From contig NZ_RXHU01000022.1 of assembly GCF_003955665.1 (NCBI RefSeq), positions 1-64,000 of the forward strand: a stretch of 64,000 nt of DNA. Direction: 5' to 3'. A program made the translations under genes and the position numbers. The DNA comes from Paenibacillus whitsoniae (lineage in GTDB: Bacteria > Bacillota > Bacilli > Paenibacillales > NBRC-103111). Shown here in pieces: positions 34,628 to 43,843 of this stretch. Position 1 is the first letter of the stretch; each line of letters begins with the position of its first letter. Below the pieces are notes generated by a model. It saw only the letters and a program-made list of their open reading frames with translations. It was not told the DNA's origin and did no database searches.

Positions 34628-36379
34628 GTGAAGTTGAAAACCAAGAACTATTTCGGCAAAAACCTACTATTCTCCATGCTGAATCTACTTGTCATCGGCG
34701 TGGTGCTGATTTCTGTCAGCGCTTATTTTCAAAGTAATCTATTAACCAAAACGCTCAGAGAGCAAACCCATAATATGACGTCCGTGTGGGCCCAAGGCAT
34801 CACATACAAAGATGTTCAAGGCGCGTTAAGCGATAAAAAGTATGATGCCAGCGAGCAACAGAGATTAACCAAGCTGTTTGACAGCTACACCGCCTTCAAT
34901 GCAAATGTCGCGCAGGCTTACATATTCGGTGTTGAGCTGCAGGACGGCAACAAAACATCGTTGATTGCATTCCCTAGTCACGTTGTAAAGGCCTTTCAAG
35001 AAGCAGGCCTGAAAATCGGGGATATGTACGAGCAGCCGAAAGAAATTGCCAACGGTTTAAGAAGCATGTTGAAAACCAAAACCGAAACCTTCACTTCTTT
35101 TTACAGCGATGATTACGGTACTTGGGTCAGTGTTCTTTACCCGATTATGGACGATAGCGGCAATGTGGCGGCCTACTTTGCTGTGGATGTGAACGCCAAA
35201 ATGATTCCTGAAGCCCAAAAATCGTTCCTGCTGAGCTCGATTATCCTGCTCTTGATCGCCTTGGTCATTTGCGGTGGTGCCCAATACTTTGTCGCGCAGC
35301 GTACGCTCATGCCGATTAATCAATTGATGCGTGGCATCGAGCAAGCTTCGAACGGCAAGTTCAATTTTACGCTTGAGGAAAAAGGCGGCTTCGGCGAATT
35401 GAATCAAACATTCAATGCGATGCTTGCCAATATGCGTGACATTTTAACGAGTATCAAGACGACCGCTACCCATGTGGCCGAAACATCTAACCAGCTTTCC
35501 GGCATCACGGAAGACAACCGACGCAGCCTCGAACTCATCACAACGGAAATCCGGGACATGAATACGCATGTCGACCAGCAAAAAACGTCTACAGAAGAAT
35601 GCGGTCGTTCCGTCGTGGAAATTGCCGCTTCGCTGCAAGCCATCGCGCAAAACGCAAGTCAAGTGGCCCATGCATCACAAGATATGAAAAACTTGTCCGA
35701 GGAAGGCAATGCGGCAGCTCAAAGCATTTCGGATCAAATGGGACTTATTAATACAAATTCGATTTCTACGGCAAGCGCAATCAAGCTGTTGGAGTCCAAA
35801 TCGGGCGAAATCGGCGACATCCTCAGCCTTATCAAAGACATCACGGCTCAAACCAACCTGCTGGCGCTTAATGCGAGCATTGAAGCCGCCCGAGCCGGCG
35901 AGCATGGCAGAGGCTTTGCGATTGTTGCCGATGAAGTCCGCAAGCTGGCCGAGCAATCAAAAAATTCGACAAGCCAGATTGAAACACTTGTGGCCGACAT
36001 TCAAGCGGAGACCTACAGCGCCGTAACCTACGTAACGAAAGGGACGGACGAAACCGAAAAAGGACTGGACATTGCCAAAAGCACCGGCGAATCGTTCAAC
36101 AACATTTGGGAAGCCTCGCAGGTCGTCTCGCATCAAGTGCTGGATATTTCATCCGCTACTCAGGAGATGTCTGCAAGTACAGAGCAAGTGACAGCCATGA
36201 TGGGCGAATTGGAAAGCATCTCAAGGAAAACCGCAAACAGCACAAGCAAAATTATGGATTCGGTATTGACGCAGGAATCCTCCTTGCAGAGCATTTCCAC
36301 TTATGCCGGCAAGCTCTCTACCGTTGCAGAACAGTTAGGCCATATGGTTGGCAAATTTGAAATCGAGATGAAAAATTAG
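34628..36379 (+). CDS. Methyl-accepting chemotaxis protein
   Basis: A chemoreceptor of about 583 aa. The frame opens at 34538 directly after the terminator T-tract, but AAGGAG at 34618-34623 and the basic start [12 protein letters not shown] support the GTG at 34628 (a TTG at 34634 is an alternative). Layout: TM1 about 12-35; external Cache-like sensor about 36-230 ([34 protein letters not shown]); TM2 about 232-255; HAMP; signalling domain with tip [30 protein letters not shown]. It lies behind the c-di-GMP-I riboswitch and 22 nt before the NRPS-like gene. The ligand is unknown. Confidence 0.93.
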   Translation: MKLKTKNYFGKNLLFSMLNLLVIGVVLISVSAYFQSNLLTKTLREQTHNMTSVWAQGITYKDVQGALSDKKYDASEQQRLTKLFDSYTAFNANVAQAYIFGVELQDGNKTSLIAFPSHVVKAFQEAGLKIGDMYEQPKEIANGLRSMLKTKTETFTSFYSDDYGTWVSVLYPIMDDSGNVAAYFAVDVNAKMIPEAQKSFLLSSIILLLIALVICGGAQYFVAQRTLMPINQLMRGIEQASNGKFNFTLEEKGGFGELNQTFNAMLANMRDILTSIKTTATHVAETSNQLSGITEDNRRSLELITTEIRDMNTHVDQQKTSTEECGRSVVEIAASLQAIAQNASQVAHASQDMKNLSEEGNAAAQSISDQMGLINTNSISTASAIKLLESKSGEIGDILSLIKDITAQTNLLALNASIEAARAGEHGRGFAIVADEVRKLAEQSKNSTSQIETLVADIQAETYSAVTYVTKGTDETEKGLDIAKSTGESFNNIWEASQVVSHQVLDISSATQEMSASTEQVTAMMGELESISRKTANSTSKIMDSVLTQESSLQSISTYAGKLSTVAEQLGHMVGKFEIEMKN

Positions 36380-36401
36380 AGAAATAAAGAGGAGAGAGAC
36401 T

Positions 36402-39400
36402 ATGCTTAATCTCGTCAAGAACACCCCATCCATCTACAGCCGAATCAATCAAACCGATGAAGCGTATCCGGCGACCGAAACGATCTCCTCTATCTTCCGG
36501 CGTACAGCAGAGAGGTATGCGACGAAAGTCGCTATCTCTTTCGGCGATACGGAGCTTCTCTATGAGGAGTTGTTCGGAAAAAGCGCCCAGGTTGCCAACG
36601 CATTGACGGACGCCGGCTGTCAAAAAGGCGATTTTGTCGGCATCTATATGGAGCGTAGTCCCGAAACGGTCATTTCCATCCTCGGCGTTTTACGCATGGG
36701 CGGCACCTATGTCCCGATTGACCCCGAACATCCCGTTGAACGCAATCGGTATATCGTACAAGACGCAAGCTGCAAACAGTTGATTATCAAAGAGAGATAT
36801 GCTGAACGTGCAGCCGAACTATGCCATGCGCTCGATATTGAGAAGCCAGTATCGCTGGAAACCTGCTTCTCCGAGGGTACAACCCGCTTCGAGGATGCGG
36901 ATATCGCGCCGGACGATTTGGCCTACGTGATCTATACGTCCGGCTCCACCGGGAATCCGAAAGGCACGCTGATTGCGCACCGAGGGGTCGTGAATCTGGC
37001 AAATACGTTTGCCAAGAAATTAGAGATTACGAGCAGCGACGTGCTTACCCAGTTTTCCACCTTCAGCTTCGACGCTTCGATACTTGATACGTTCAACTGC
37101 TTGCTGAACGGAGCGACGCTCGCGATTCTGACAAAGGAAGAACAATTGACGCCGGAGCTTTTTTTGTCGCTTCTTGAAAGGAAAAATGTCACTATCATAG
37201 GATGTATTCCCACTTCTGTCTTCAATCGCCTTTCGGAAGCAAACCTGGCTAACCCTGAAACTGCCTTCCGGGCGGTCAAAAATATTACGGTCGGCGGAGA
37301 AGCCCTTCTCTCCGATCATGTTCGGAAATTCCAGGACAAATTCGGCCTGGGCACCGTCATTGTCAACGCATATGGCCCGACGGAATGCACGGTCGTGACC
37401 ACGACGTTTAAGATCACCGACTACTGGAACAGCCCGTCGATCACCGTCCCGATCGGCTATCCGATCGGCAATTACAAAGTCTATGTGGTGAAGGAAGACG
37501 GCACACTTGCGGAAATCGGCGAAGAAGGCGAGCTGTACATTGAAACGTTTGCGATCGCACAAGGCTATTTGAATCTTCCGGATAAAACGAACGAAGTGTT
37601 CATGTCCAGCCCGTTCGGCAGCGATCCGAAAGCCAAGGTGTACAAATCGGGCGACATCGTTAAACTGCTGCCGGACGGCAGTCTTGAGTTCCAATACCGC
37701 AAGGACGGGCAGTTGAAGCTGCGTGGCTTTCGCATCGAGATCGGCGAGATTGAGAATGCGCTGTCCAAGCATCCAGCTATTCTCGATGCCGCCGTCGTCG
37801 CCATCCAGGAAAACAATACCGTTAAGCATTTGTCCTGCTTTTATTCCGAGAAATCACACGTCACCAGCAGGGAGTTACGGGAGCATTTGCAATTATTCGT
37901 TCCTTCTTATATGATTCCCGGCTTTTTCTATCGTCTGCCGGAGATCCCGCTCTCGCCCACAGGCAAAGTCGACAGGAAAAAGCTGCTGACGATGGACAAC
38001 AGCGTGCTTGCGGAAACGGCGTTCCCTTATGAAGCGCCTGTCGGGGACGTTGAGGGCGCCATCGCCTCCGTGTGGTCGGATATTTTAGGGATTGCCCGGA
38101 TCTCCCGCAGCGAAAGCTTTTTCGAAATTGGCGGAGACTCACTCGGCGTAATGAAGGTGCTGTCACGGTTAAAACAGATGTGCTTCAACTTGAGGATGCA
38201 TCATTTGTATGAACATCCAACGGTCAAGGCGCTGGCCGACTGCATGTCAACCCTCACCGATGAAAGCAATGCTGAAGATACGCCGATCTCCGAGTATCGA
38301 ACGCTTGTAGAGCTTCCTCCCCTGCCAAAGGCACTGATTCAAGGGGAGAACGGGCTAGGCTCGGACATCCTGCTCACCGGGGCAACCGGGTATTTGGGCT
38401 CGCATCTCGTGTACGAACTGTTGACGACCACCGAGTCCAGCCTGCACCTGCTCGTCCGTCGCAAATTTGGCCAGAACGGCATTGCCCGGGTCTGGGAAAC
38501 CTTGGACGCTTACTTTGGCCAGTCGTTCTTTGCTGACTATGCGCATCGGATATTCATCCTTGAAGGCGATTTGGTGCAAGAGAAATTAGGCTTAAGCGAG
38601 GAAGCATACAGCATCGTTTCCACCCGCATCACTTCCATTATTCATGCCGGTGCGGATGTGAGACACTTTGGCAATACGGACGATTTCTATGCGACCAATG
38701 TCATTGGCACGCAAAATCTGCTGAAGTTAGCTTACGATCGGGGGAACGTCCCCTTTCATTTTATTTCAACGCTTGGCATTCCCGAAGATTTGGCAGCGTC
38801 AGGCCATTGGGAGTGGGCAGCGCAGAACAGTCGGGATTTTTATGCCGTAGAGCTGGAAAATGTATATACGAACAGTAAACTTTTGGCCGAAAAAGCAGTA
38901 GCTGAAGCGATAACGAGGGGTGTGCCGTGTTCGATCTATCGTGCCGGCAACTTATCGTGCGATAGCAGAACGGGCCGCTTCCAGATCAACATCCATGAGA
39001 ACTTCTTCTATCGCATGATCAAGGCGTTCCTCTTGTTAGGCAAAGCGCCTGCGGTCGACGCCTATGTAGATGTCGCTCCTATCAACTTTGTCAGCAGCTT
39101 TATGGCGGCCTTGATGAAACAGCGGGCGTTCGGCGAAGTGTACCACATATGCAACCCGGTTCAAGCACGTTTCCCCGCTATCATTGAAGCACTAAGAGAA
39201 CTGGGCTATGGCATTGACCTTTTACCGCAGAAGGCGTTTGACAAGTGGGTGTTGACCGAAGGCGGCAGCATCAGTCAGGAAGCCGTGCAGTTGGCTATTC
39301 CTTTATTGGAAGGTGACGGGGTTCGTCACTCCCCTTACCTGTACGGCTGCGAGGACTCCCTTCGGAAAGCCGGCCCGCTGCCTGCCTTGCCCGACTTGAA

Positions 39401-39470
39401 AGCGTTGGTGGCTGCGCTTGTGGGACATGCTGTGGAACGCGGGTATTTTCCTCCTCCCTTCTCACGCTGA
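36402..39470 (+). CDS. One-module NRPS-like reductase: adenylation, carrier, thioester reductase (A-T-R)
   Basis: A 1022-aa protein. A domain about 20-525: YVIYTSGSTGNPKGT (A3), STFSFDAS (A4), NAYGPTEC (A5), VYKSGD (A7), PLSPTGKVDRKK (A10 with catalytic Lys near 521). Carrier domain about 550-625: FFEIGGDSLGVM, Ser near 578. Reductase domain about 650-1022: NAD(P) motif LLTGATGYLGSHL near 659, FISTLG near 787, and YTNSK near 822 as the Tyr-Lys pair. There is no condensation or thioesterase domain. It should load one amino or carboxylic acid and release it reductively as aldehyde or alcohol. By alignment memory to GrsA the pocket reads D-A-L-G-I-V-A-V-V-K, which I cannot assign. GGAGAGAG precedes the ATG; it is the second gene after the c-di-GMP riboswitch. 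A phosphopantetheinyl transferase is not in the window. Confidence 0.92.
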   Translation: MLNLVKNTPSIYSRINQTDEAYPATETISSIFRRTAERYATKVAISFGDTELLYEELFGKSAQVANALTDAGCQKGDFVGIYMERSPETVISILGVLRMGGTYVPIDPEHPVERNRYIVQDASCKQLIIKERYAERAAELCHALDIEKPVSLETCFSEGTTRFEDADIAPDDLAYVIYTSGSTGNPKGTLIAHRGVVNLANTFAKKLEITSSDVLTQFSTFSFDASILDTFNCLLNGATLAILTKEEQLTPELFLSLLERKNVTIIGCIPTSVFNRLSEANLANPETAFRAVKNITVGGEALLSDHVRKFQDKFGLGTVIVNAYGPTECTVVTTTFKITDYWNSPSITVPIGYPIGNYKVYVVKEDGTLAEIGEEGELYIETFAIAQGYLNLPDKTNEVFMSSPFGSDPKAKVYKSGDIVKLLPDGSLEFQYRKDGQLKLRGFRIEIGEIENALSKHPAILDAAVVAIQENNTVKHLSCFYSEKSHVTSRELREHLQLFVPSYMIPGFFYRLPEIPLSPTGKVDRKKLLTMDNSVLAETAFPYEAPVGDVEGAIASVWSDILGIARISRSESFFEIGGDSLGVMKVLSRLKQMCFNLRMHHLYEHPTVKALADCMSTLTDESNAEDTPISEYRTLVELPPLPKALIQGENGLGSDILLTGATGYLGSHLVYELLTTTESSLHLLVRRKFGQNGIARVWETLDAYFGQSFFADYAHRIFILEGDLVQEKLGLSEEAYSIVSTRITSIIHAGADVRHFGNTDDFYATNVIGTQNLLKLAYDRGNVPFHFISTLGIPEDLAASGHWEWAAQNSRDFYAVELENVYTNSKLLAEKAVAEAITRGVPCSIYRAGNLSCDSRTGRFQINIHENFFYRMIKAFLLLGKAPAVDAYVDVAPINFVSSFMAALMKQRAFGEVYHICNPVQARFPAIIEALRELGYGIDLLPQKAFDKWVLTEGGSISQEAVQLAIPLLEGDGVRHSPYLYGCEDSLRKAGPLPALPDLKALVAALVGHAVERGYFPPPFSR

Positions 39471-39496
39471 AATTATACATATTGTAAAATTAGGTT

Positions 39497-39542
39497 AAAA
39501 AAAGCAGTCAATCCAGACATGCCTGGATCAGCTGCTTTTTTT
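39497..39542 (+). terminator. Intrinsic terminator of the MCP/NRPS operon
   Basis: AAGCAG/CTGCTT outer and ATCCAG/CTGGAT inner stems are followed by TTTTTTTATA, 26 nt after the NRPS stop. Confidence 0.85.
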
Positions 39543-40016
39543 ATATCCTGGATGCGCGGCAACTGCATGGCAGATCGCATGCGATGCCGATTCCCCAGCG
39601 TCCGCTTCTCAAATGAACTGGAATTTCTCCAGTCCATTCTCATATTTTCGTCTAAATCGGAGGGTTGAACTGGAATTATTCCAGGTCATTTGCCCCGTTT
39701 GGCAGCCTTGCTCCGAAAACGACTGAAATGAACTGGAGCTTTTCCAGCTCAGCTGCACGGGATGCCGTATCCCGGAGATTTGAACTGGAGGTTTTCCAGT
39801 TCATGGGCACGCGAAGCCGCTTAGCTTGCTTGATGTCGTCTCGCTCCTATTGCCGTTGTCGGTTGAAGCACACACAGCGTCTCCTTAAACTGCCCACAAT
39901 AACTGCAGCTAGGGAAGGGTAACAGGGGAGGGCGGTTGCCAAAGTGAATGCCAAAAAGCCTAACTGACCCTAAGGGCAATTAGACTTCCTACACATATGC
40001 CTGATTCCTTCAACCG
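39543..40016. repeat. Intergenic repeat array, family B copy 2 (GAACTGGA-N-TCCAGTTC)
   Basis: Four palindrome-like units: 39615-39633 (GAACTGGAATTTCTCCAGT), 39667-39687 (GAACTGGAATTATTCCAGGTC), 39730-39751 (GAACTGGAGCTTTTCCAGCTC) and 39782-39802 (GAACTGGAGGTTTTCCAGTTC), at intervals of about 50-63 bp. Base changes in the arms are sometimes compensated (CTGGAG...TCCAGC), keeping pairing partial. The rest of the gap to 40016 shows no gene. Confidence 0.75.
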
Positions 40017-40763
40017 CTACTTCCCCGCCTCCGTCAACCGCTTCCTGTACTCCGAAGGCGTATACTGCTTAATCCGCTTGAACGTATTGCTAAAATACGC
40101 GACGTCCGTGTAGCCGAGCCGATCTGCGATTTCGGAGATGCGCAGCGACGTCAGCTTCAGCAGCCGCTCCGCCTCGCCCATGCGGGCGTGCAGCACATAA
40201 TCGACGAACGTCTGGTTCATGCGCTGCTTGAACAGCTGGCTGACGTAGCTCGGGTTCAGATGTACGGCCGCCGCCGCGTCGGTCAACGTAATCTCACCGG
40301 GCAGCCGCTCGTGAATGAGCTGCACCACGCGCTCGACCGGCGTCAACTCGGCCGCGTCTTTTGCCTCGGGCTTGGCCTCGAGTCGCTGACTGCCGACGCT
40401 GTCCATCCATTTGCGAAGGCAAGCTTGCATCTCCTCTGTCTCGACGGGCTTCAGCATATAGTCGAAAACGCCGAGCCGCAGCCCTTGCTGGACGTATTTG
40501 AAATCGTCGTGCCCGCTGACGAGCACAATCGAGGTCGTGGTATCCCGCTCGCGCAGCTGGGACAGGAACGTCAAGCCGTCCATGACCGGCATGCGAATGT
40601 CCGCAAGCACGAGATCCGCGCGCTGATGGTGCAGCCAGTCGAGCGCTTCCAACCCGTTCTGGCATTCCTGCACGACCTGGAAGGGCAGCGACGTCCGTTC
40701 GATCGTTCGCCGGACAGCGGTGCGTACCCATCGTTCATCCTCCACGAGCAGCACGTTATACAT
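40017..40763 (-). CDS. Response regulator with AraC-type output domain (YesN-like)
   Basis: A 248-aa regulator. The receiver (residues 1-120) has VEDE acids, phospho-Asp in LVLADIRMPVMDG, and MLKPVE with its Lys. A linker leads to the AraC HTH pair (ITLTDAAAAVHLNPSYVSQLF; ISEIADRLGYTDVAYFSNTF) and FKRIKQYTPSEYRKR. Its ATG overlaps the kinase stop by 8 nt. YesMN-type systems in Bacillales usually control sugar-uptake operons; here the upstream neighbour is a TRAP transporter, the likely target. Confidence 0.93.
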   Translation of the reverse strand: MYNVLLVEDERWVRTAVRRTIERTSLPFQVVQECQNGLEALDWLHHQRADLVLADIRMPVMDGLTFLSQLRERDTTTSIVLVSGHDDFKYVQQGLRLGVFDYMLKPVETEEMQACLRKWMDSVGSQRLEAKPEAKDAAELTPVERVVQLIHERLPGEITLTDAAAAVHLNPSYVSQLFKQRMNQTFVDYVLHARMGEAERLLKLTSLRISEIADRLGYTDVAYFSNTFKRIKQYTPSEYRKRLTEAGK

Positions 40764-42606
40764 CCTGACTCCCCCTCTCTTCCACCGCTACCGTGAGCGG
40801 CAGGCGAATTTGAACAACCGAGCCCCGCTCCAATTGGCTGTCGATGGTCAAACCGAAGTCTTCGCCGAACAAATATTGAATTCTTCGGTGCACATTTACA
40901 ATGCCGATGCTCGGCCCGCCGTGCATAATATCTTTGTCGAGCAGACTTTGCCGAATCTCTCGCAGCTTCTCCTCCGGGATCCCCATACCGGTATCCTTAA
41001 TCATCACGACCAGCACGTTTGCTCCTTCTTCAAAAGCGGTAATGCGAATGCGTGTGATACCGAGCGCAGGCTCAATGCCGTGGACGATGCAGTTCTCCAC
41101 GAGCGGCTGCAAGGAAAAGCGGACGATAGGCTGCTTCTGGGCCCATTCCGGCACCTCAATCTCCACCTGAAGCTTATCCTCGAAGCGAAAGCCCTGGATG
41201 CGCAAGTACACCTCGGCGTAATATAGCTCTTCCTTTAACGAAACCGTCTGCGACGTCATCTTCAGATTGTAGCGGAGAAGTCGGGCCAGCGAGCCGGCAA
41301 TGTCGGAAATCGAATCCGCCGATTGCTCCAGCGCCATCCCCCGAATCGTCTCCAGGGAGTTGTATAGAAAATGCGGGTTCATCTGCGATTGCAGCGCTTT
41401 GAGCTCAATCTCCCGCTGCCTGAGCGCCAGCTCCGTCTCCCGCAGCTTGGAGAAATAGACTTCGTCGAGCAGATCCTTGAGCCGGCCCACCATGCGGTTG
41501 AAGCTGTGCGTCAGCATGCCGATCTCGTCCTTCGATTCCAGCTCCACGGACCCGCTAAAATCGCCCGCTTCCACGCGCCTCGTATAGCGCGCGAGCTTCT
41601 TCACCGGGCGAATGATACTGCTGCCGAGCCCGATGCCGAGGATTGCCGCCACCAGCAAGGTAAGGCAGACGGTGAGGAAAATCGTATGGCGAATGTACGC
41701 CGTGCCCTGCAGCAGCTCCGCGTACGGAATGGACGTAACAAGCGTCCATCCGAGAAAAGACGAATGCGCATACGTCAGCAGCCGCTTAGGGCCGCTCGCC
41801 GTGACGAACGAGCCGCTTTCGTTCGTGAGAATATTCGGCAAGTTTTCGAACTCCGCCGGCAGCCCTAACGATCCGAGGTTCGGGTGGTACACGTACCGTC
41901 CCTCCGAATCGAGAATGTACATGTAGCCCGTACGGCCGATCGTGACCTTTTCCGCAATTTCCTGGAAGCGCTTAAAATTCACATCCACGACAATCATCCC
42001 GATCGGCTGCAGCGTCTGCGGGGAGATAAGCCGTCTGGCAATCGAAATCACCTGCTCCCTGCGGTCGTCGATCATAATGACCCGGGTAAAAATTTTAAAT
42101 TCATACCCCTTGGACACGGTCCCGTACCAGTATTCATGCTGGATGTCTTTTGCCGCCAGCACACTTGGAGCCGTCCACACGTCGAAAGTGCGGATGTTGT
42201 CCAACACCACGGTAATATTGGAGACGTCGGATCGCGAATACGCAGCCTGCCGCAGCACTTGCTTCACGTTGTCAGCCATGCCGCTCGCCTCCAGCTCCTC
42301 TCGGCTGCCGATCTTCGTCAGCGCATTGATGACCGGATCGTTAATCGTCTTGAGGATGCTGATTTCAAAATCGTTCACGTAATACCCGACGTGCGTGTTT
42401 ACTTGTTCAATAATTTGCCAGCTGTATTGCCTGGCTTCGTCCTCCAGCACCTCCGAGGAGCGGAGATAGGAGACGTAGCCGATGCAGCACATCGGTACGA
42501 CAATGAGCAGACCGGCATACACGAGCAGCTTGCTCGTGAGCGGAAGATCGCGCAGCAGGAGCGCTCGCACAATGCGCCGATAAACCGATTTCCATGTGCC
42601 CTGCAC
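40756..42606 (-). CDS. Sensor histidine kinase, YesM type (Cache-HAMP-His_kinase)
   Basis: A 616-aa kinase. TM1 is near residues 25-45, then an external Cache-type sensor to about 300 (GYMYILDSEGRYVYHPNLGSLGL; GWTLVTSIPYAELL), TM2 about 305-330, HAMP (RPVKKLARYTRRVEAGDFSG), then the H-box LQSQMNPHFLYNSLETIRGMAL and an ATPase domain with QPLVENCIVHGIEP and KDTGMGIPEEKL. GTG start about 8 nt after GGGAGG. It is separated from the TRAP binding-protein gene by 74 nt and a hairpin, so partial read-through from the transporter operon is possible. Confidence 0.93.
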   Translation of the reverse strand: MQGTWKSVYRRIVRALLLRDLPLTSKLLVYAGLLIVVPMCCIGYVSYLRSSEVLEDEARQYSWQIIEQVNTHVGYYVNDFEISILKTINDPVINALTKIGSREELEASGMADNVKQVLRQAAYSRSDVSNITVVLDNIRTFDVWTAPSVLAAKDIQHEYWYGTVSKGYEFKIFTRVIMIDDRREQVISIARRLISPQTLQPIGMIVVDVNFKRFQEIAEKVTIGRTGYMYILDSEGRYVYHPNLGSLGLPAEFENLPNILTNESGSFVTASGPKRLLTYAHSSFLGWTLVTSIPYAELLQGTAYIRHTIFLTVCLTLLVAAILGIGLGSSIIRPVKKLARYTRRVEAGDFSGSVELESKDEIGMLTHSFNRMVGRLKDLLDEVYFSKLRETELALRQREIELKALQSQMNPHFLYNSLETIRGMALEQSADSISDIAGSLARLLRYNLKMTSQTVSLKEELYYAEVYLRIQGFRFEDKLQVEIEVPEWAQKQPIVRFSLQPLVENCIVHGIEPALGITRIRITAFEEGANVLVVMIKDTGMGIPEEKLREIRQSLLDKDIMHGGPSIGIVNVHRRIQYLFGEDFGLTIDSQLERGSVVQIRLPLTVAVEERGSQDV

Positions 42607-42632
42607 TCCCCTCGCCTCCCCCTCGCCTGATT

Positions 42633-42664
42633 AAAAAAGGGAGCCAGTTCAATCCGCGGCCCCC
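42633..42664 (-). terminator. Hairpin with T-tract between dctP and the kinase gene
   Basis: On the minus strand GGGGGCC pairs with GGCTCCC (one G-U) and is followed by TTTTTT, ending the TRAP transcript partly or wholly. Confidence 0.65.
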
Positions 42665-42680
42665 TCGCTCTATTTTATGA

Positions 42681-43718
42681 TTATTTTCTAGCCTTGTCGA
42701 TAGCTGCCAATTCATCCTTATATTCGGCGCGATATTTCTCAATCGTTGGTTTGACCGCATCCTGCCAAGGCTTTACATCTTTCACCTCGGTGATCGTCAC
42801 GCCTGCTGCGCGAATCTTCTCTTCCGATTTTTTCTCGAATTTCTTCCATTCGTCGCGCTGATACTGCACGGATTCCTGCGCTGCCGCTTTCATAATCTTC
42901 TTATCTTCATCAGGGAGCTTGTCGAACGCCACCTTGCTCATCATCAGCACTTCCGGCACCCGTTGGTGGCCGTCGAGGATAAGATTTTTGGCGACTGTGT
43001 AGTGGTTCGACGTATCGTAGCTCGGCCAGTTGTTCTCTGCCGCATCGATGACGCCCGTCTGTAAGGAGCTGAACACATCGCCGTAAGCCATTGGCGTCGC
43101 GCTGGCATTAAGCGCCGAGATCAGGTCGATGTTGATCTTGTTTTGAATGACGCGAATCTTCTGCCCCTTGAGGTCGTTAATGCTCGTCAGCGGCTTGCGG
43201 CTGTAGAAGTTGCGGGCGCCGGAATCGTAGTAGGCGAGACCGATAAACCGGGAAGCCGACAGACTGTCAAGCAGCTTGTTGCCGTCCGCGCTGTTCAGGA
43301 ACTTCCACTCATGCTCTTCATTGTCAAAAATATACGGGAGGCTGAACACGCCCATCGCCTTGCTGAAGTCGGCCACGACGCCGGTGCTGACCCGGGTAAA
43401 TTCGATGGCGCCGAGCTGCACTTGCTCGACAACCGCCTTCTCTTCCCCAAGCTGCGACGACGGGAAGACGTCGATTTTAATGCGTCCGTTCGATTTCTGA
43501 CTCACAAGCTCGGCAAACTTCTTATCCCCGAGCACCGTCGGATAATCCGGAGGATGTGTATCGGCGAGTCGCATGGTGAGCGTCGGCTTCTTGTCGTCCG
43601 TTTTCGCCGCTCCTGTCGTTTGCGTGCCGCCTGTCGTCGACGTGCTGCTGCAGCCTGCAAGCACAATGCCCGCCAACAGCAGGGATGCAACTGATCCTGT
43701 CATCACCTTTTTGTTCAT
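42681..43718 (-). CDS. dctP: TRAP transporter solute-binding lipoprotein DctP
   Basis: A 345-aa binding protein with lipobox LLAGIVLAGC, so membrane-anchored in this Gram-positive. Family text includes RLADTHPPDYPTVLGDKKFAE near residue 50, FPSSQLGEEKAVVEQVQLG near 85 and FYSRKPLTSINDLKGQKIRV near 170, which contains the Arg that binds the substrate carboxylate. Substrates are usually C4-dicarboxylates or sugar acids. Upstream (43785-43798) TGCAAGCGCATTCA resembles a cre site with two mismatches. It lies 125 nt after dctM, an unusual position since dctP is generally first. Confidence 0.93.
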   Translation of the reverse strand: MNKKVMTGSVASLLLAGIVLAGCSSTSTTGGTQTTGAAKTDDKKPTLTMRLADTHPPDYPTVLGDKKFAELVSQKSNGRIKIDVFPSSQLGEEKAVVEQVQLGAIEFTRVSTGVVADFSKAMGVFSLPYIFDNEEHEWKFLNSADGNKLLDSLSASRFIGLAYYDSGARNFYSRKPLTSINDLKGQKIRVIQNKINIDLISALNASATPMAYGDVFSSLQTGVIDAAENNWPSYDTSNHYTVAKNLILDGHQRVPEVLMMSKVAFDKLPDEDKKIMKAAAQESVQYQRDEWKKFEKKSEEKIRAAGVTITEVKDVKPWQDAVKPTIEKYRAEYKDELAAIDKARK

Positions 43719-43843
43719 ATCCTTCTCCCCTTTAACAAATAGTTAACCGCAATCGCTTCTCTCGCTGTCGTATTCCAGTATAATTGCAAGCGCATTCATT
43801 TCATACGGGACTCATTTTATATGTTTTTGTAATTATTTTAGCC

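Noticed and set aside
39615-39803. Possible CRISPR array (also considered for families A, C and D)
   Set aside because: Units differ from each other, are few, have partial palindromes and variable spacing, and no cas gene is present.
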